Shown in pieces: positions 1 through 12,780 of a DNA stretch of 64,000 nt. The position numbers and the translations under genes were made by a program. The notes beneath the pieces were generated by a model. It made no database searches, had not been told where the DNA came from, and saw nothing but the letters and a program-made list of their open reading frames with translations. The first letter of the stretch is position 1. The number at the start of each line of letters is the position of its first letter. This stretch comes from Serinus canaria (Eukaryota > Chordata > Aves > Passeriformes > Fringillidae), in contig NC_066315.1 of assembly GCF_022539315.1 (NCBI RefSeq), forward strand, positions 120,471,374 through 120,535,373. Reading direction: 5' to 3'.

Positions 1-3000
1 AATTAGTTTTAAGGTGACTGCATGGTTTCTTATGATGCCAGCAATAAAAGGAGTACACTTGTAAGTCTAGATGAAGTTTTCTGGAGCAGAGGCTGTTTCA
101 TCAGTCATTTGAGATTGAAAATTCTTTTTCTTGAGTAGACTCTATGTGTCAGCCACAAAAGATAGTGTGAGGACTGGTTGTAACTTCTCAGGACTTGGCA
201 TTCAAAAATGAGATAAAATGAATCAAGCAAGCTTGCGAAAGTGGTTTAGCTTTTATTTCTACCTTCCTAGTGAAAAATGAATGTTAAATATAATCCTCAG
301 ATATATGAGCTGTTCTTTCCCATGTTGCCTTTGTTCTAGCATGAATACTTTTAATCCTAAAGCATTTGGTGAGAATCTGGTTCCCTGCTTTGTTTTCAGA
401 AGTGGCAATGCTGTTTGTAGCTAAATGTGGAGAATGAACCACCAATTTTTTTAAACTATAAATGCCAAGAAAGGTGTAATTTCTTTCTTTTTTTTCTTTA
501 ATAAAAGGATTTTTTAGTTTCACAAAAGAAATGACTACTAGTAAATATTCTTACACAGAAAATAGTAGAAATTACAGTTTTATGTGGGATAGGTTTTCCC
601 TTTTTTCCCTTTCCCTCTCTGGTCTAGGGATTTATTAAGTGGTTTTTGGTAGCTGAACTGAACTGAGAATTTCAAAGGCTTCAGAATTACTTCAAGGCTC
701 AACTCCCATTGACTTTCTTGGGAGTTGCATTCTCATCCTACTCTCTGCTCTTTTGTAAAAAAAAAAAAAAAGCCTTTAGTTTTGTCCCAGATGACCACTC
801 ACATTTCTCCAACAGCCTAGAGACATTGTTCTGCCTTTTAGAAGTTACTGTGTAATGTGTGGACCTTGGTGTAGAGGCTCATGATTTTAGTTCTAGAAGA
901 TTAATTAATTTTTTTTTTTTTTGGTTCAAAGGGTCTGGAACAAGATTAAGGAGGGAAAGCACACACATAGCTTTTTAGACTGTGTGAACAACATCTTCTA
1001 AACATCTTTTAACTTGCTCCTGCATTGACCCTTTTCAGGCATTTTGTTACAAGCAGGAATATTTTCTTGTGTGTGGGCATGATAGAGCCTTTCCGAAGTG
1101 GGAGCTCCATCATATGGGCTGAGCCAACCCTGACTGGGTCTGAACTGGGGAAGCACAGCACAGGAGTGGGCTCCTGCATCCCTGATGGTGCATTGCTGCT
1201 GGGATCCAGCACTTTTCAGAGCATGGTCCAAAGCAATTCCTATCCATGGGGATGAAAACCACATTTCACAGGAGATGGTGCATTTAAGTAAATAAATGGG
1301 GTGTGGCTTCAGCTGGTTTAGAGTTGGCTGAGATATTCTAAACCATCTCCTTGATAGTGGAATTTAGGATTTGCCTACGGGGATATTTCTGTTCAGAGAC
1401 TGCAGGTTTCTTTTTCATCTTCTAGAAAATGAGTAAGACCCCAGTGCCCTCTGCAGTAAATATGACAAGGCTTGCTTAAGTTTGGAAATTCGGGTGATTC
1501 ACTGGCTGCTGCCTTTATTCTGGTAAATAAATTGGGGAAAGCCCTGGAAGCACAAGAGGTAGGACAAGGCTGTTATCAGATCATGGTGCACTCTTCCTCC
1601 GGAGAGCAAGATGCCCTCATCCCTGCTGCCCACTGGAACTGGTCTTTGGCTCACAGTACCCCACAAACCATACTTGAGCCTTTGTTGAGAGGGTACTGGC
1701 ATGAGCCAAAATTGTGTTAATGGGCTGGGTTCAATGCTAACATGGAGAACTGGGTGCTTGGGCTCAGCCTTGTGTCCTGAGATCATCTGCCTCAAAATCT
1801 TAGGGAAACTCTATGGAATTACTAACATTACACTGGAAATAGGATTTCATACAGGAGCTACATGAATAAACTTAAGATAGAAGGAAAGGAAAGAAAACAC
1901 ATTTATTTAAGAAAAAGAAGAACTGGAATCAATTGCCTTTCAATAAAAAATACACAAAGGGATAAAAATTCAAGGAATAAGTTTAAAATCAGCAAAGCAC
2001 CTGGGCTCACATTTAAAATATTGGAAAACCTTCAGCAAAATGTCATTTAGATGACAAACTCTTGTAAATGTGATATTCTCATAATGGACTACACTGTGTA
2101 GAATTTTTGTCATCACAAGTATTCTGTCTTTGTCTATACAAGGCTTTCTTTTTTTATATATTTCATCTAAGTTTGCTAGTAGGTGAACTTTTTTCAGAAA
2201 ACTGGAAAAATCCCAAAGTTGCATCTATTTCCAAGGAAAAGAGCTTGCAATCACATTCTTTCACAGAGTGATTTTTATATGCTTTTTTGCTGTTGTTGCC
2301 TTTCTGGCATAGTAGTAGGGCCAGAACTGGGCTCAGTTATGGAAGAGTGAAATCAATATTATGAAATGGAAAGGCACATGCCATATGTGTGGTTAAAGAA
2401 GAAAAAATATTTGTGAAAACACACATTCTTAGAGTTATAAAATAATTTATTCAAAACCCAATATAGTTGATTAAAAAATAGTACTCCTATTTATTTGCTG
2501 ATGTGTTTATTGTTGCTCTTATACCAATGTTGTTGGGACAAAACAAGGAAGTTGTGGATAAAACTTGCCCAAATAGTACACAGCCAAGAGCCAACAAGGA
2601 TTCTGACGACAACTAAGAGTGCTGTTGCTGGTGGTATTTCTGTGCATGAGTTCATGTTGGTAGAAAACAGTTTGCTAATCCCTTGCACAAACCACCTGAA
2701 CGCTAAAAATTCTGGGAGCAGAGCTTTTGAAAACTGAAAATCTATTGAAAGCTTTTGAAATAAGAAAAAGCAAATTAATTCTCCAAATACAAATCAAAGT
2801 GAAGGTTGCACATGGTCTGCTTTTACTAAAGAAGGTGTTTCTGTTGGTGCAAACAAATGAGTCTGCATGGACCATCAATGTTTATCAGTGATGTGATAGA
2901 GCTGATCAAAACCTTAATAGTAATTTTACTTTCTGTGCTCGTATTTTGCGACCCATGAGTGCCAGTAATTTTTCCATCTGTATGGAAACTATTACCAGCA

Positions 3001-6000
3001 ATTCTCTCTCTTTAGCTAGTAGGACACCACCCTATGATTTATTGTAGATGAAAAGCAGAAGAGTTAGAGAATCTCAGGATGTAAACCCTCTGGAACAATC
3101 TAGTTCAATGAAATTGTTATTAGGGTAATTTGGGGTCAGCAGTCTGTCTGGGTAAGAGTTGCATTTCTTTGCTTCACCTCACAGCCTCCTCATTCTAGTA
3201 TTTGTAAGCCTTGCTGCTGTTAAAGACTGATTATAGTGGTATTTCCAAGACAGTTTTCACTAATGTTTACTGAGGTACCTTTAAACCAAAGCATCTTGTA
3301 AATGTTGCTGACATAGAACCAAACTCCAGAACCTCTTTTTTCCAAGTCCAGAAAGGGAAAATTTGTGTATTTGTCTGTAGTTTTTCTCTTGTTTTCTTCA
3401 CAGGCTACTGAGTGTGTTTGAAAGGGAATTTGAGCACTAGTTGCAAATGCACCCACAAAATAGGAATAGTTAAAGTCAAATCCATGTATAATTCTAATTA
3501 TTTGCTGCTGTATTTGGTCAAAATGGCTGTATTTACTAAAGTATTTTGAAATATCTTTGTCTTACTAACTTGAGAAACAGCCAAATGGAATTTTGTCTGC
3601 GTCCTAAGTCTAGTCACTGTTTTGGTCCATATTTATCCTTGTATTTGGTGAATGCATTTGAAATATATTTTAAACAAGTCCAGGATTGAACCAGGGGAAA
3701 GGATGTGCTGAAAATCTGTAATAAAACATGAAAAAAGCACTTGGAAGTTCCAATGACTGCTTTTTTCCCTTATACTATATTGTTCCTTGTGCTTAATTTT
3801 TTTTTTTGTCTTCATATTTACAGAGGATTTTGTTCCTGTCTTACTTCAAAGGAAGAATATAAGTGTTTTTATGTATTCTTGCCAAAAAAGTGTCTCAGTA
3901 ATTAAGGGTCCACATTTTGATGTACAAAAAGCCCCATAAAAAGTGTAGAAAGCAGAGAACTGTGAATTAAGCCTCATATTTTGTGGATAAACTGTTACCT
4001 TTTCTTTTCTTAAAAATACTAGTCATCTAAATACTTCATAACAAGGGACTCAGGATTTTAGTTTCTTAACAGAGGTGAGAGCATGAGAGCCCCCTAGACT
4101 GGCACTTCCCTTGTTAAATGAGTGTGTATCTTAAAAAAAAACTCATGCGCTCATCTCCCAGATCAGGGATTAGTGGGGTGTCTCTGTGAACAGAGGAAGG
4201 GTTCTCACACACAAGGCTTCCAATCTTCAACAGATCTGCAGTGCCTTCAAGATAAAACCCACTTTTTGCTTGCAGCAAATACACATCTTCTCATTAATGA
4301 CATCTAGTACAATAAAACCATCAAGGTGGGCATGCTTCTTTCTGAATGAAGACTAAAAAGAGCAATTTTGATAGGTTCCAAAACAAGGTTAAACTTAGCA
4401 AAAATATAAAAATAAAGAAGACACTAAAGTTGGGTTTTAACTTAGTATGACCTTCCAATCATTTATAGTGATGTCATGGAGTGTAAGTATGCCAGTGAAA
4501 CTGTAATGTTCACTATTTATAGCAAAGTTGTTCAGCCTAGCTTGAATTATGTAATAAAGTTCCATTTATCTCATTATATTAGTTAACAATAGAGATTATT
4601 TTCAAATTTATATTGGCAATAAATGCAGCTCAATATTCCTTTAGCAAATTATGGGATTCCCTTTTCAAACATCCTGACCTAATAAGAGAATTAGAGAGAG
4701 AATATTGTCCTTGACACCTGTCTTCCTTACATGTTTTCAAATGCAAGAGTTGGTAGAAGGGTTACAAATGGTAAGGAGAATTTAGGTCACAAAGGCAGAT
4801 ATGCTGTTGTTGACATTGATGCTTTGATTCTGTGTTTACAGAATAATTATTAAGGAGAAGGCTAAAGACCAAATTAAAAGTACAATATTTCTAAAAAAGA
4901 AAAAAACTTACATATCTTTTACAATTTTTAGGAATAAGGTTTTTGTGGCTCAGTTGTTACTGTCTGTGTTAGATGCCACAGATGTGGAGATAACCGAGCA
5001 TTTGATTTTAGTCCAAATGCAGGCCAAGAACAGAAAAAACTGAGTAACAGTACAACAAGACTGATGGGAGAGCCATGAAGGAAAAGTTTAGCAACATCAT
5101 AGCTTAGAACTTTTAAAAACGGGATGTAAAATAATTTATTTTCATAAATGCCTAATACAATTAAAGGGTTTGACTGTGGAGACCTGGGAAATTATAATTA
5201 GAGTGTTACAAGACTTTACAGGAATTCTGTTTTGAGAGGAAGAAGTATGTTTTTGAAGAGGGCTTTTAAAGACTATTTTTATGACTAAAAGCAGTGAGCA
5301 GTTTAAATGGCTGTCCAAAGCTTTGGCTGCAGAATAACAAGCCAAATCACTTCTTGGTGAGAAACTCAAGGGAGGGAAATGGTGAAATAGGAAAATGTTA
5401 TGGAGTGCCTTTTCCAGATTCCTGTAAGTAATTTTCTCTGTGAGATATTTTGAAGAAACCTACGTTTGCTGATGTTAAGGCTACCTTTCCCTTCAGTAAT
5501 ATAAGTTCACACAGTTTCTGGGCAGAGAAGCAATCTTGTTTTTATAAGGGCTCAGTCCTCATGGGCAAACTCACTGTTTCACTGTGGCATTTGGGCCCTT
5601 TTCCAGTAGCTTCTTGATAGAGTTAAATGTGACTATCTAACTGTTTGCTGAGACTTTCTCAAATCCTAAATACAGGCAAGTTGTGTGCCTACCTTCTTTT
5701 CTAAAGGCTACCCATTGCAGGGCTTATGATCTTTACAGAACAGATTCTTCTCATGTGTGCAACCAAGGGGGTGATTTTTCTGTAGTCTCCTGAGTTGTAT
5801 ATGGAAGAAAGAGAGAAGATCTATGGTATATACTGGATGAGTCCTTCACTTTTCATTCAGATCTATTCTTCTAGAATTCTGATGCGACTAAAGCATGGGT
5901 GGGAAGCATCAAAGGCAGCAGGGATGAAATGGGTTTTGCTCTTCATAGAGAATTTGTGTGGGCTTTGAAAAATATTTAGGTACACTTCAGTGGAGGCTTT

Positions 6001-8468
6001 TTATTGGCAATGCTGCAAGGATTCTTTGTTGAAGGCAACTAAGAGCTGCTGGGAGTCCTTGAATTGCATAATCATCACAAATCCAGATTCCACAAAGTGA
6101 TACAAATATGCAAGAACATCGTTTGATAGTTCAACAGAAAAATAGTTCAACCAAAATTGAAAATGCTAACCAAGTTCACCTATTACAGATGTGACTGTCA
6201 GGTGGAGAATATTTTGAAACCAATTGCCAAATTGACATTACACTTAACAGGTTCATCTCCCAGAGTAGTGCAGAATAAGTATGAGAATGAAACCACATAG
6301 AGAAACCTCAAAGTGACCTCCAAAAAAGGATTGCTTTTGCTCTGAAATTACATCTTACTCCTGCAGTTCATTCCAATTCTATGTTATTTTGCTCTAGGCT
6401 CCTTTACATGGTACATTTCCTTGTAGCTATTGAGCAATCACATTTTTGTAGTTTTCTCTACCTTTGCATTTATTTCTCTGTTTTATGGCTCATTAACCCC
6501 TTTAGACAAAACCATATTTGTGGCGAGTAAATTCTCTTTGCTGTCTTATCTCTCAATCCACTTAGAGCTTTCATTATTCATGACAAAATCTAAAATGAAT
6601 AATTTCCTCTGGATGAATGGAAAAAAGAAAAGAATATGAGGCCTATTTCTTCATGTGTCAACTGTAAATACACTACAAAACTTCTTGGACATAGTAGGTA
6701 AAACTATGTAACAACCAGTGTGCATTCAATTGATCGTGTTATTTTTAGATTCTGGAAATATTCAATTTTTCTAGAACAAAGAACAAGTTCAAGAACAGTG
6801 TTCCATCACCAAATTTTCCATGAACTATTGACCTAATTTTCTGTCTTTGGAGGTAAGTAGAAAAATGGTTATTTAGAAGTGCAGGGTAACAGAATTTCAA
6901 AGGGGATCATGTGCCCAAATATCCATGTGATTGGTTTCCATGGTAAACTATGATTAAAGCTGAGCAGAATAAATGAAAATTAGGTATTGGTTTGAGCCAA
7001 AACTTTGGGTCCAAAGAATTCAAATTGAATTATTCTGAAATTAAAACCAGAGTAAACTTTACCCCATCTCTTCAGGAAGGATGAAATCCAAAAATCAACT
7101 CTCCCACACATGAAAATTCTGTAAGTGGATTTTACTACTTGAATCTTAATCCATCACAGAAAAAAATGATGCAAGATATTAAAATGATGTGATGTGGTGT
7201 ATGTGTTGCCTAAAATTTGCACATGACTATTAGCAGACTTGATTTAGTCACAGGACTAAAAAAGGTCATAGTCAGACTCCTTCACTGTGTTTAAGGATGC
7301 TGTATTAATATTCAGCATCCTGGTTTTTAGACTCTGTACCATGAACATTTGTGAAATCTTTAAATTGCAGGTTTTAGCTTTTTTTTTGGTTGTTTGTTTT
7401 GTTTTGTTTTTCTTTTTTTTTTTTTTTTAAGAGAGAAAGTATTGACTTCTGGTGTCAACTGCTAAAAAGATTAGCAATTCCCCAAGCCATGGAAATTCAG
7501 AGATTTTTGTTTTTAGAGGAGAGATATATAATGTTTCCCTTTCTTTGCATCTAACTATTACTAGAATTAATATATCTTTATTTGTTCAGCCTTTATTCTT
7601 TCAAAATACAGTCATTAAGTTTTCAGTCATAATTTTGTAGGGATAATCACTTGCACCTGTAGAGCATATGTGACATATAAATGAGATATCCAATGCATCC
7701 AAAGAATGCATCCAATCTTCTGCATCATGTTTTTTGTGACTTCAGAGAGGCAGCCCTCATTTATTTACACTGCCTGCACAACTGCACATTCACAGCCTCC
7801 ATGCTCTCTGTCTGTGAAATCCAAGTAGTTCTTCAAGAGATCTACATACATCCTGGACTGTGAGGATGGACTTTTCTGAGAGAACACCCTTTGCAAACAC
7901 AGAGGGTTGACTATCTTCTATCTGCAAGTGCATTATACCTGGCATCTTATAAAGATCTGGTCCAGTAGGTTTTATGACTTGTTGACTGAATGGATGAAAT
8001 TTCTGTAATAAAATTAAAGGCTCTTTTGGTTGTGTGGTTGTCTTTATAATCTGTTATTATTTTCGTTGTCTCTGTTGCCATTGAACCCTTTTGACATCAG
8101 AATAAAAGGATAAAACAAATCTGCAGTTTACCAAACACTGAAATGGAAAATACAAAAAGGCTTAATAAACACACTGTGTAACTGACAACATCTGGAACAG
8201 CTTTGTAGCCAAGTGCCTTGAAACCACCTCTTAAATACAGTCCTCAGTAATCAAATCTAAAAACATGCTAGTTCAGGAAGCTCTAAGATGTTGCATCAAT
8301 TACATCTTTTGAAATAACTTCCTTTCCCTCATCAGCTGAAGATACTTCTCCCATTTATTTTGCTGCATATTTGAGACTACTACTTTGTGTCAGTGTGCTG
8401 GATAACTTACTGATGGAAGAGTATAAAATAAGGGTAGGTAGCTAGCCAAATTGATGCATTGTGTTTTT
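1..8468. other. Intergenic AT-rich DNA, no gene seen
   Basis: No open frame longer than about 100 codons, and none has recognisable protein character. Small low-complexity tracts are present: an A run at 757-771, a T run at about 909-921 and a T/TTTTG-rich tract at 7379-7428. Two patches, about 1080-1260 and 1490-1790, are visibly richer in G+C than their surroundings. They may be remnants of an old retroelement or lost exons, but I recognise neither. A small inverted repeat (8-bp arms, 7295-7302 and 7313-7320) flanks an AT-only loop. Confidence 0.75.
7379..7428. repeat. T-rich / (TTTTG)n low-complexity tract
   Basis: About 50 bases almost entirely T with interspersed G, including GTTTT units, ending in a run of about 16 T. 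It could be the reverse complement of a retrotransposon poly-A tail, but no recognisable element lies next to it. Confidence 0.75.
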
Positions 8469-8509
8469 GAAAGTCAGTCAGTCATTCCTTAAAATACTGA
8501 CTGACTTTC
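8469..8509. repeat. Perfect inverted repeat, 14-bp arms
   Basis: The left arm GAAAGTCAGTCAGT (8469-8482) is exactly complementary to the right arm at 8496-8509, with a 13-base spacer. The arms contain a short GTCA direct repeat, and another copy of ACTGACTT follows at about 8510-8517. No promoter or gene is associated. It probably arose by local template switching. Confidence 0.85.
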
Positions 8510-11348
8510 ACTGACTTAAAATACACAGATCATAATGTAATTAAAGAATGAAGAGATTTTTACTTTTGAAAGAAAAAATATCACGAAAATATAAGCTGTC
8601 TTTTGAAAAAAAAATTCTAGTGGTGTTAGGCAAGAAATTTGAGTTGTTGGCCCTTTCCAGAGTTCTATCAAAAGAAAAAAGGGTTCATAATCAAGACAAC
8701 AGAGGTCTGGCTGGCTTTGGGTCAGTATCTGTGACCTGTACCCAATAAGACCTATACTTTACCCTGCTCTCCTGCCATACTCCACCAGACAGAGTGGGCA
8801 GAGGCTCTGGGCTCATGTCTGCCTGCATTGCCCTCTGTGAGGCAGCAGGAACATGTAACTCTCTCACAAGCATTCACAGCCTAGTTCAGCATCTCACTGG
8901 TACCCAAACAGGGACACACACAGCAATTGTATGGTCTGGAACAGCAGCTCACATTAACTTGAACTGGTGGCCAGGTGCTGGAGGTGAGGACCTAGACATG
9001 AGGAAAAAGCCATTTGAAGAAGAGGCGTGACTAATGGGAGAGTGGAACACAGGAGTAAGGCCAAAATGAATGAAAAAGATAATCTAATTAATGAAAAGCA
9101 TTTCAGTGCTATATTTTTAAGAGTCATTCAAGGATTGTTTTAGCTACCTGAGTAACATTTGAGTTTCCCTGTGGTATCTCAGACATCCAAATGACACTGG
9201 CTGATACTATATGGGACCCACAAGAGAGAGGTACCCTTTGCCTGCTGAAGCTGGGACAAACTGAGCAGCTCAGAGACCTGAGAGTGAACAATGTAATTTA
9301 TCTTTCATCTTTTAATGTCACAGGAAGATACTACCATATGTCTTTCAGGCAGATTTCACACTAAAGGCTCTAAGAGGTACGTGTACAACACCACTCTGCA
9401 ATACCATGGAATAACAAGAAGCACTCAGTCTAGCAAGGAAGTTACAGGTATGATGGCATTTAGATTTTCTATACACATATACTGTGAAATAATGTGTTGT
9501 ATTTATTGTGGCAGTAATACAACTTCCATGAGAAGACAGTGGTTCAGTGTTCCTAGCTGTCAGGCAAGGATCCTAGTGGTCTGAAAACCAAAGTGCTTTG
9601 GGAAAAATAATGAAGTTTATGATGTTTCTACTTCAGCCATTTTAGTGGCAAACTTTGCCAGTTCAGGTAGATTTTGTGGAAAGCAATGGCATAATTGTGA
9701 GGCCTCAAGATCCTTAAGAAGATAAGAAAGCAACAAGCACTTCCTCCTTGCAGTAGCACTCTGAACTATGATCACTGGAAACCACAGAAGCTTTACTTCT
9801 CTTTGGTTTTCTTTTTACTCATTTCACAATTTCTTACGCTACTGGCAGCTGTTTATTGCATTTGGCTCACTGGTTGTTCATCACCCTGTGTTCATTTGGC
9901 CATTACTGCTTTAACTCATGCATGGGAAGTTTGGAGCAGTTCCTGAATTTGGCATTCTTGAGAGCCTTAAGCTCTTTCTTTCTGGCACGTGAGGCAAACC
10001 CACTTATGTGGCCTGGTTGGTGGACTCATTTCTTCGAGGACTGGAGAGGGTGCATTTCTCTGATTTCTTTTGTCCTGTGGACAGAAGAGAGAAGAGGAAA
10101 GAGCAGCACAAGGAGTAATAAATGATTACATAGTGGAGACAAATAGGATCTGTCCTGTGCAATGTACACCAGACTCCTGTTCAGCTCACCAAGGCATGTA
10201 TCGAGGAACACTTGCAGCTGCTGCTGTTGGCTCAACAGGACAGCAGCTTCTGTGTTCTGACAAAGACATGCACAAAATTATGGAAAGTGGAAAATGGAAA
10301 TCAGACCTTCAGAATTTCTTTCTGGGCAGACACAGGAATTTATTGTAGCTATACTGGGTCTGTATGTTTTGCAAATATTATTTATTTTAGATGCCTGTCC
10401 CAAGGTGTATATACAGAACTGAATTCATTATTGTTTAGCCCCCTCAAAGTATTTAGTGCAGTGAAAATCAGCTATTCAGGTACTTATAAGTGGTGGACTT
10501 ACTCTTTTTAATTCTGTTTTTTGCCAAAACACTAACAATTAGGCTATCCTGTTACTGGTCAACTACTTAATAATGTACTCCTGTGCATATCTACTGAGTG
10601 AAAATGATTTTTTAAAAAATATCTCTGGGCTGTGAAAATGAACACCCATAGAAGTCAGGGGATCTGATACGGGGCTGAATAGAAAATGCATTTGCATTCT
10701 TGTTCCTGTCAAAAAATACTGCCCTAGATTTTTCCCTCTCCCTTACACTGATAATCCATATTTTGAATCCTATTTCCTCAGAGATCTGATTTTATTTATT
10801 AAATAATAACTTAATCTCTCTGTATTTAATAATAAAGCATATTGGTATGGAAACAAAACACTCTGTCTCTAGTGAAGATGAACAATTTAGGATAACGGGA
10901 ATAAAGACATTGCTTTCATTTTTTTGTTCCTGGAAATGCCATGATCTTTTTTTGTGAGTCTTTAATGCTAAGTCCCCTGCAATGAGTGGAAATTGGAGAA
11001 AATCAGTCCTATGAGGACAGTGTTCTTATTTGGTTTTAGACATAAAAATATGATGTCCTTTTTGTTCTCTATTGGGTAAGAATATTATGAAATAAATGAG
11101 AGAGGCAACATTCTGGAAAAAAGAAATACCTTTTTGTTTAACCATGTAATTTCAAAAACAAGGGAAGCTTTTCAAGGTTCTTTTTTATAAACAAAAGATG
11201 TGCCAAATTGCCTGGATCCATCAAAAGTGTACTTATATAGGGACATAATTTACAAATTGTTTTATAAGATTTATGTTACACATGCAAAAACTAAAGTATT
11301 ATCATTTTTTTCCATAATGTAATTTTATATAAAAAAGTATCCAAGAAT

Positions 11349-11438
11349 AATCCTCCAGAATGGAGGATTACTAACATATTAGTAATACTAATTAGTAATT
11401 ACTAATATATTCTGGAGGATTTCTAATATGTTAGAAAT
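11349..11438. repeat. Cluster of nested palindromes
   Basis: AATCCTCCAGAAT (11349-11361) is the exact inverted copy of 11409-11421. Between and beside them lie three more self-complementary segments: 11367-11386 (7-bp stem), 11391-11406 (a perfect 16-base palindrome) and 11419-11438 (7-bp stem). The first and last of these are related 20-base hairpins whose differences fall on paired stem positions, so both still fold. The whole 90 bases could form a cruciform. No gene is attached. Confidence 0.85.
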
Positions 11439-12762
11439 ATTGTATTTCTGTGGTTGCTTGCAAGTGGCACTACACTCCTCAGTAGCTTGTTAACCACACA
11501 TGCATTCTCAATACAGTGACCTAGTATGTGGAGATGGCATTTTCAGATAAAAGTTGATCTCCATATAAAGATTCACAACATCCTAAATGGCTGTTTTTCA
11601 CAATGAAGATTAGTGTTTTGTTTCTTTCTGTAACAGCAATGTCTTAGAAAATAATGTATATCAAAACAGCACATTAAAATAACAATATTAGCATTCCAAG
11701 TCAAGCAATCGTAAATTATGAAGTCCAAGAATTGCCAGTTCCCTTTGCCACCTTAATTCAATCTCCTTATGAGTGTGCATTATGACAAATAATGTAATTG
11801 CTTACCCTTCTTTGCATGGGATCTATGCCCTTTGGGCTCTTGTCCAGTCATCTCAGTATCACATCTTGCCTCACTCCTTGTTTCAACTCTTTTAATCAAA
11901 ATTCTTAGAAATCTATTTCTTGGAAGTGGCTGAAGTGCCTTAGCTGACGTTTTCCGCAGAAAAAGTCTCTGAGGTATACACAGCAGGGAATGCTTCAAAT
12001 GTGCAAATGGTTAAAACTTAGCAGAGCTATAAGCAGTTCAGGATGTGCTCTTACATGGTGATATTAAACTATAGAAAGCAAAGGCTAGTTCTACTCTTAT
12101 TTAGCAATAGTCACCTAAGTGTTGTGTTGAAGTTAGGGTGTCTGGGGCCCAACAAAAGATAAGATGTTAACATAACCCATGTTCACAGTTACAACATAAA
12201 CAGTGAAGCATGGTCTGGGTTTTGTTTCAAGTTATTGCTGGCAAACTCCCATTACAAATCTATCTTTTGATTACAGACCCAAGGGAAAATGGGTAAATTG
12301 CTTGCAATATTGAGTAAAACTTGCAGTTGAACGTTATCCCTCTCCCTTTTGTGAGTTTTTATAGGGAAATTCCCTTCTCCAACTGTCTTTTAGATTATAT
12401 GAAAAACAGCAATAGTTCTTCTGGGATAAAAAGAGAAGATAATTGAGTTGGTTTGGACTTCCTAGATTTTCTGTTGCTACTCACTGTTATCATGTTTCCT
12501 GGTGGACCACAGGAGGAAGTGTTCAAAGAAGGGGTCAGGAAAGAGAAACAAGTCAGAAAATGGAACATCTGCCTGAGGTGCTGACTCAGAAATTCAAAAG
12601 ACCTCATGCACAACCTATGTTCTAACAGGCCAGCTAAGAATGTAGAGCCAGCACTGATTTGAGTACCTGTTTTCTGTTTCTCTTGTTGGTTTTACAACAC
12701 AGTTACAAAAGTCATGATGTTTAGGAGAAAAAAAAAAAAAAGAGCAAGAAAGGAAGAACTGA

Positions 12763-12780
12763 ATAGAAAGAAAGAAAGAA
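12763..12780 (+). repeat. (GAAA)n microsatellite
   Basis: A short run of GAAA units just downstream of a 14-base A tract (12728-12741) in a purine-rich stretch that continues to about 12800. Confidence 0.8.
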
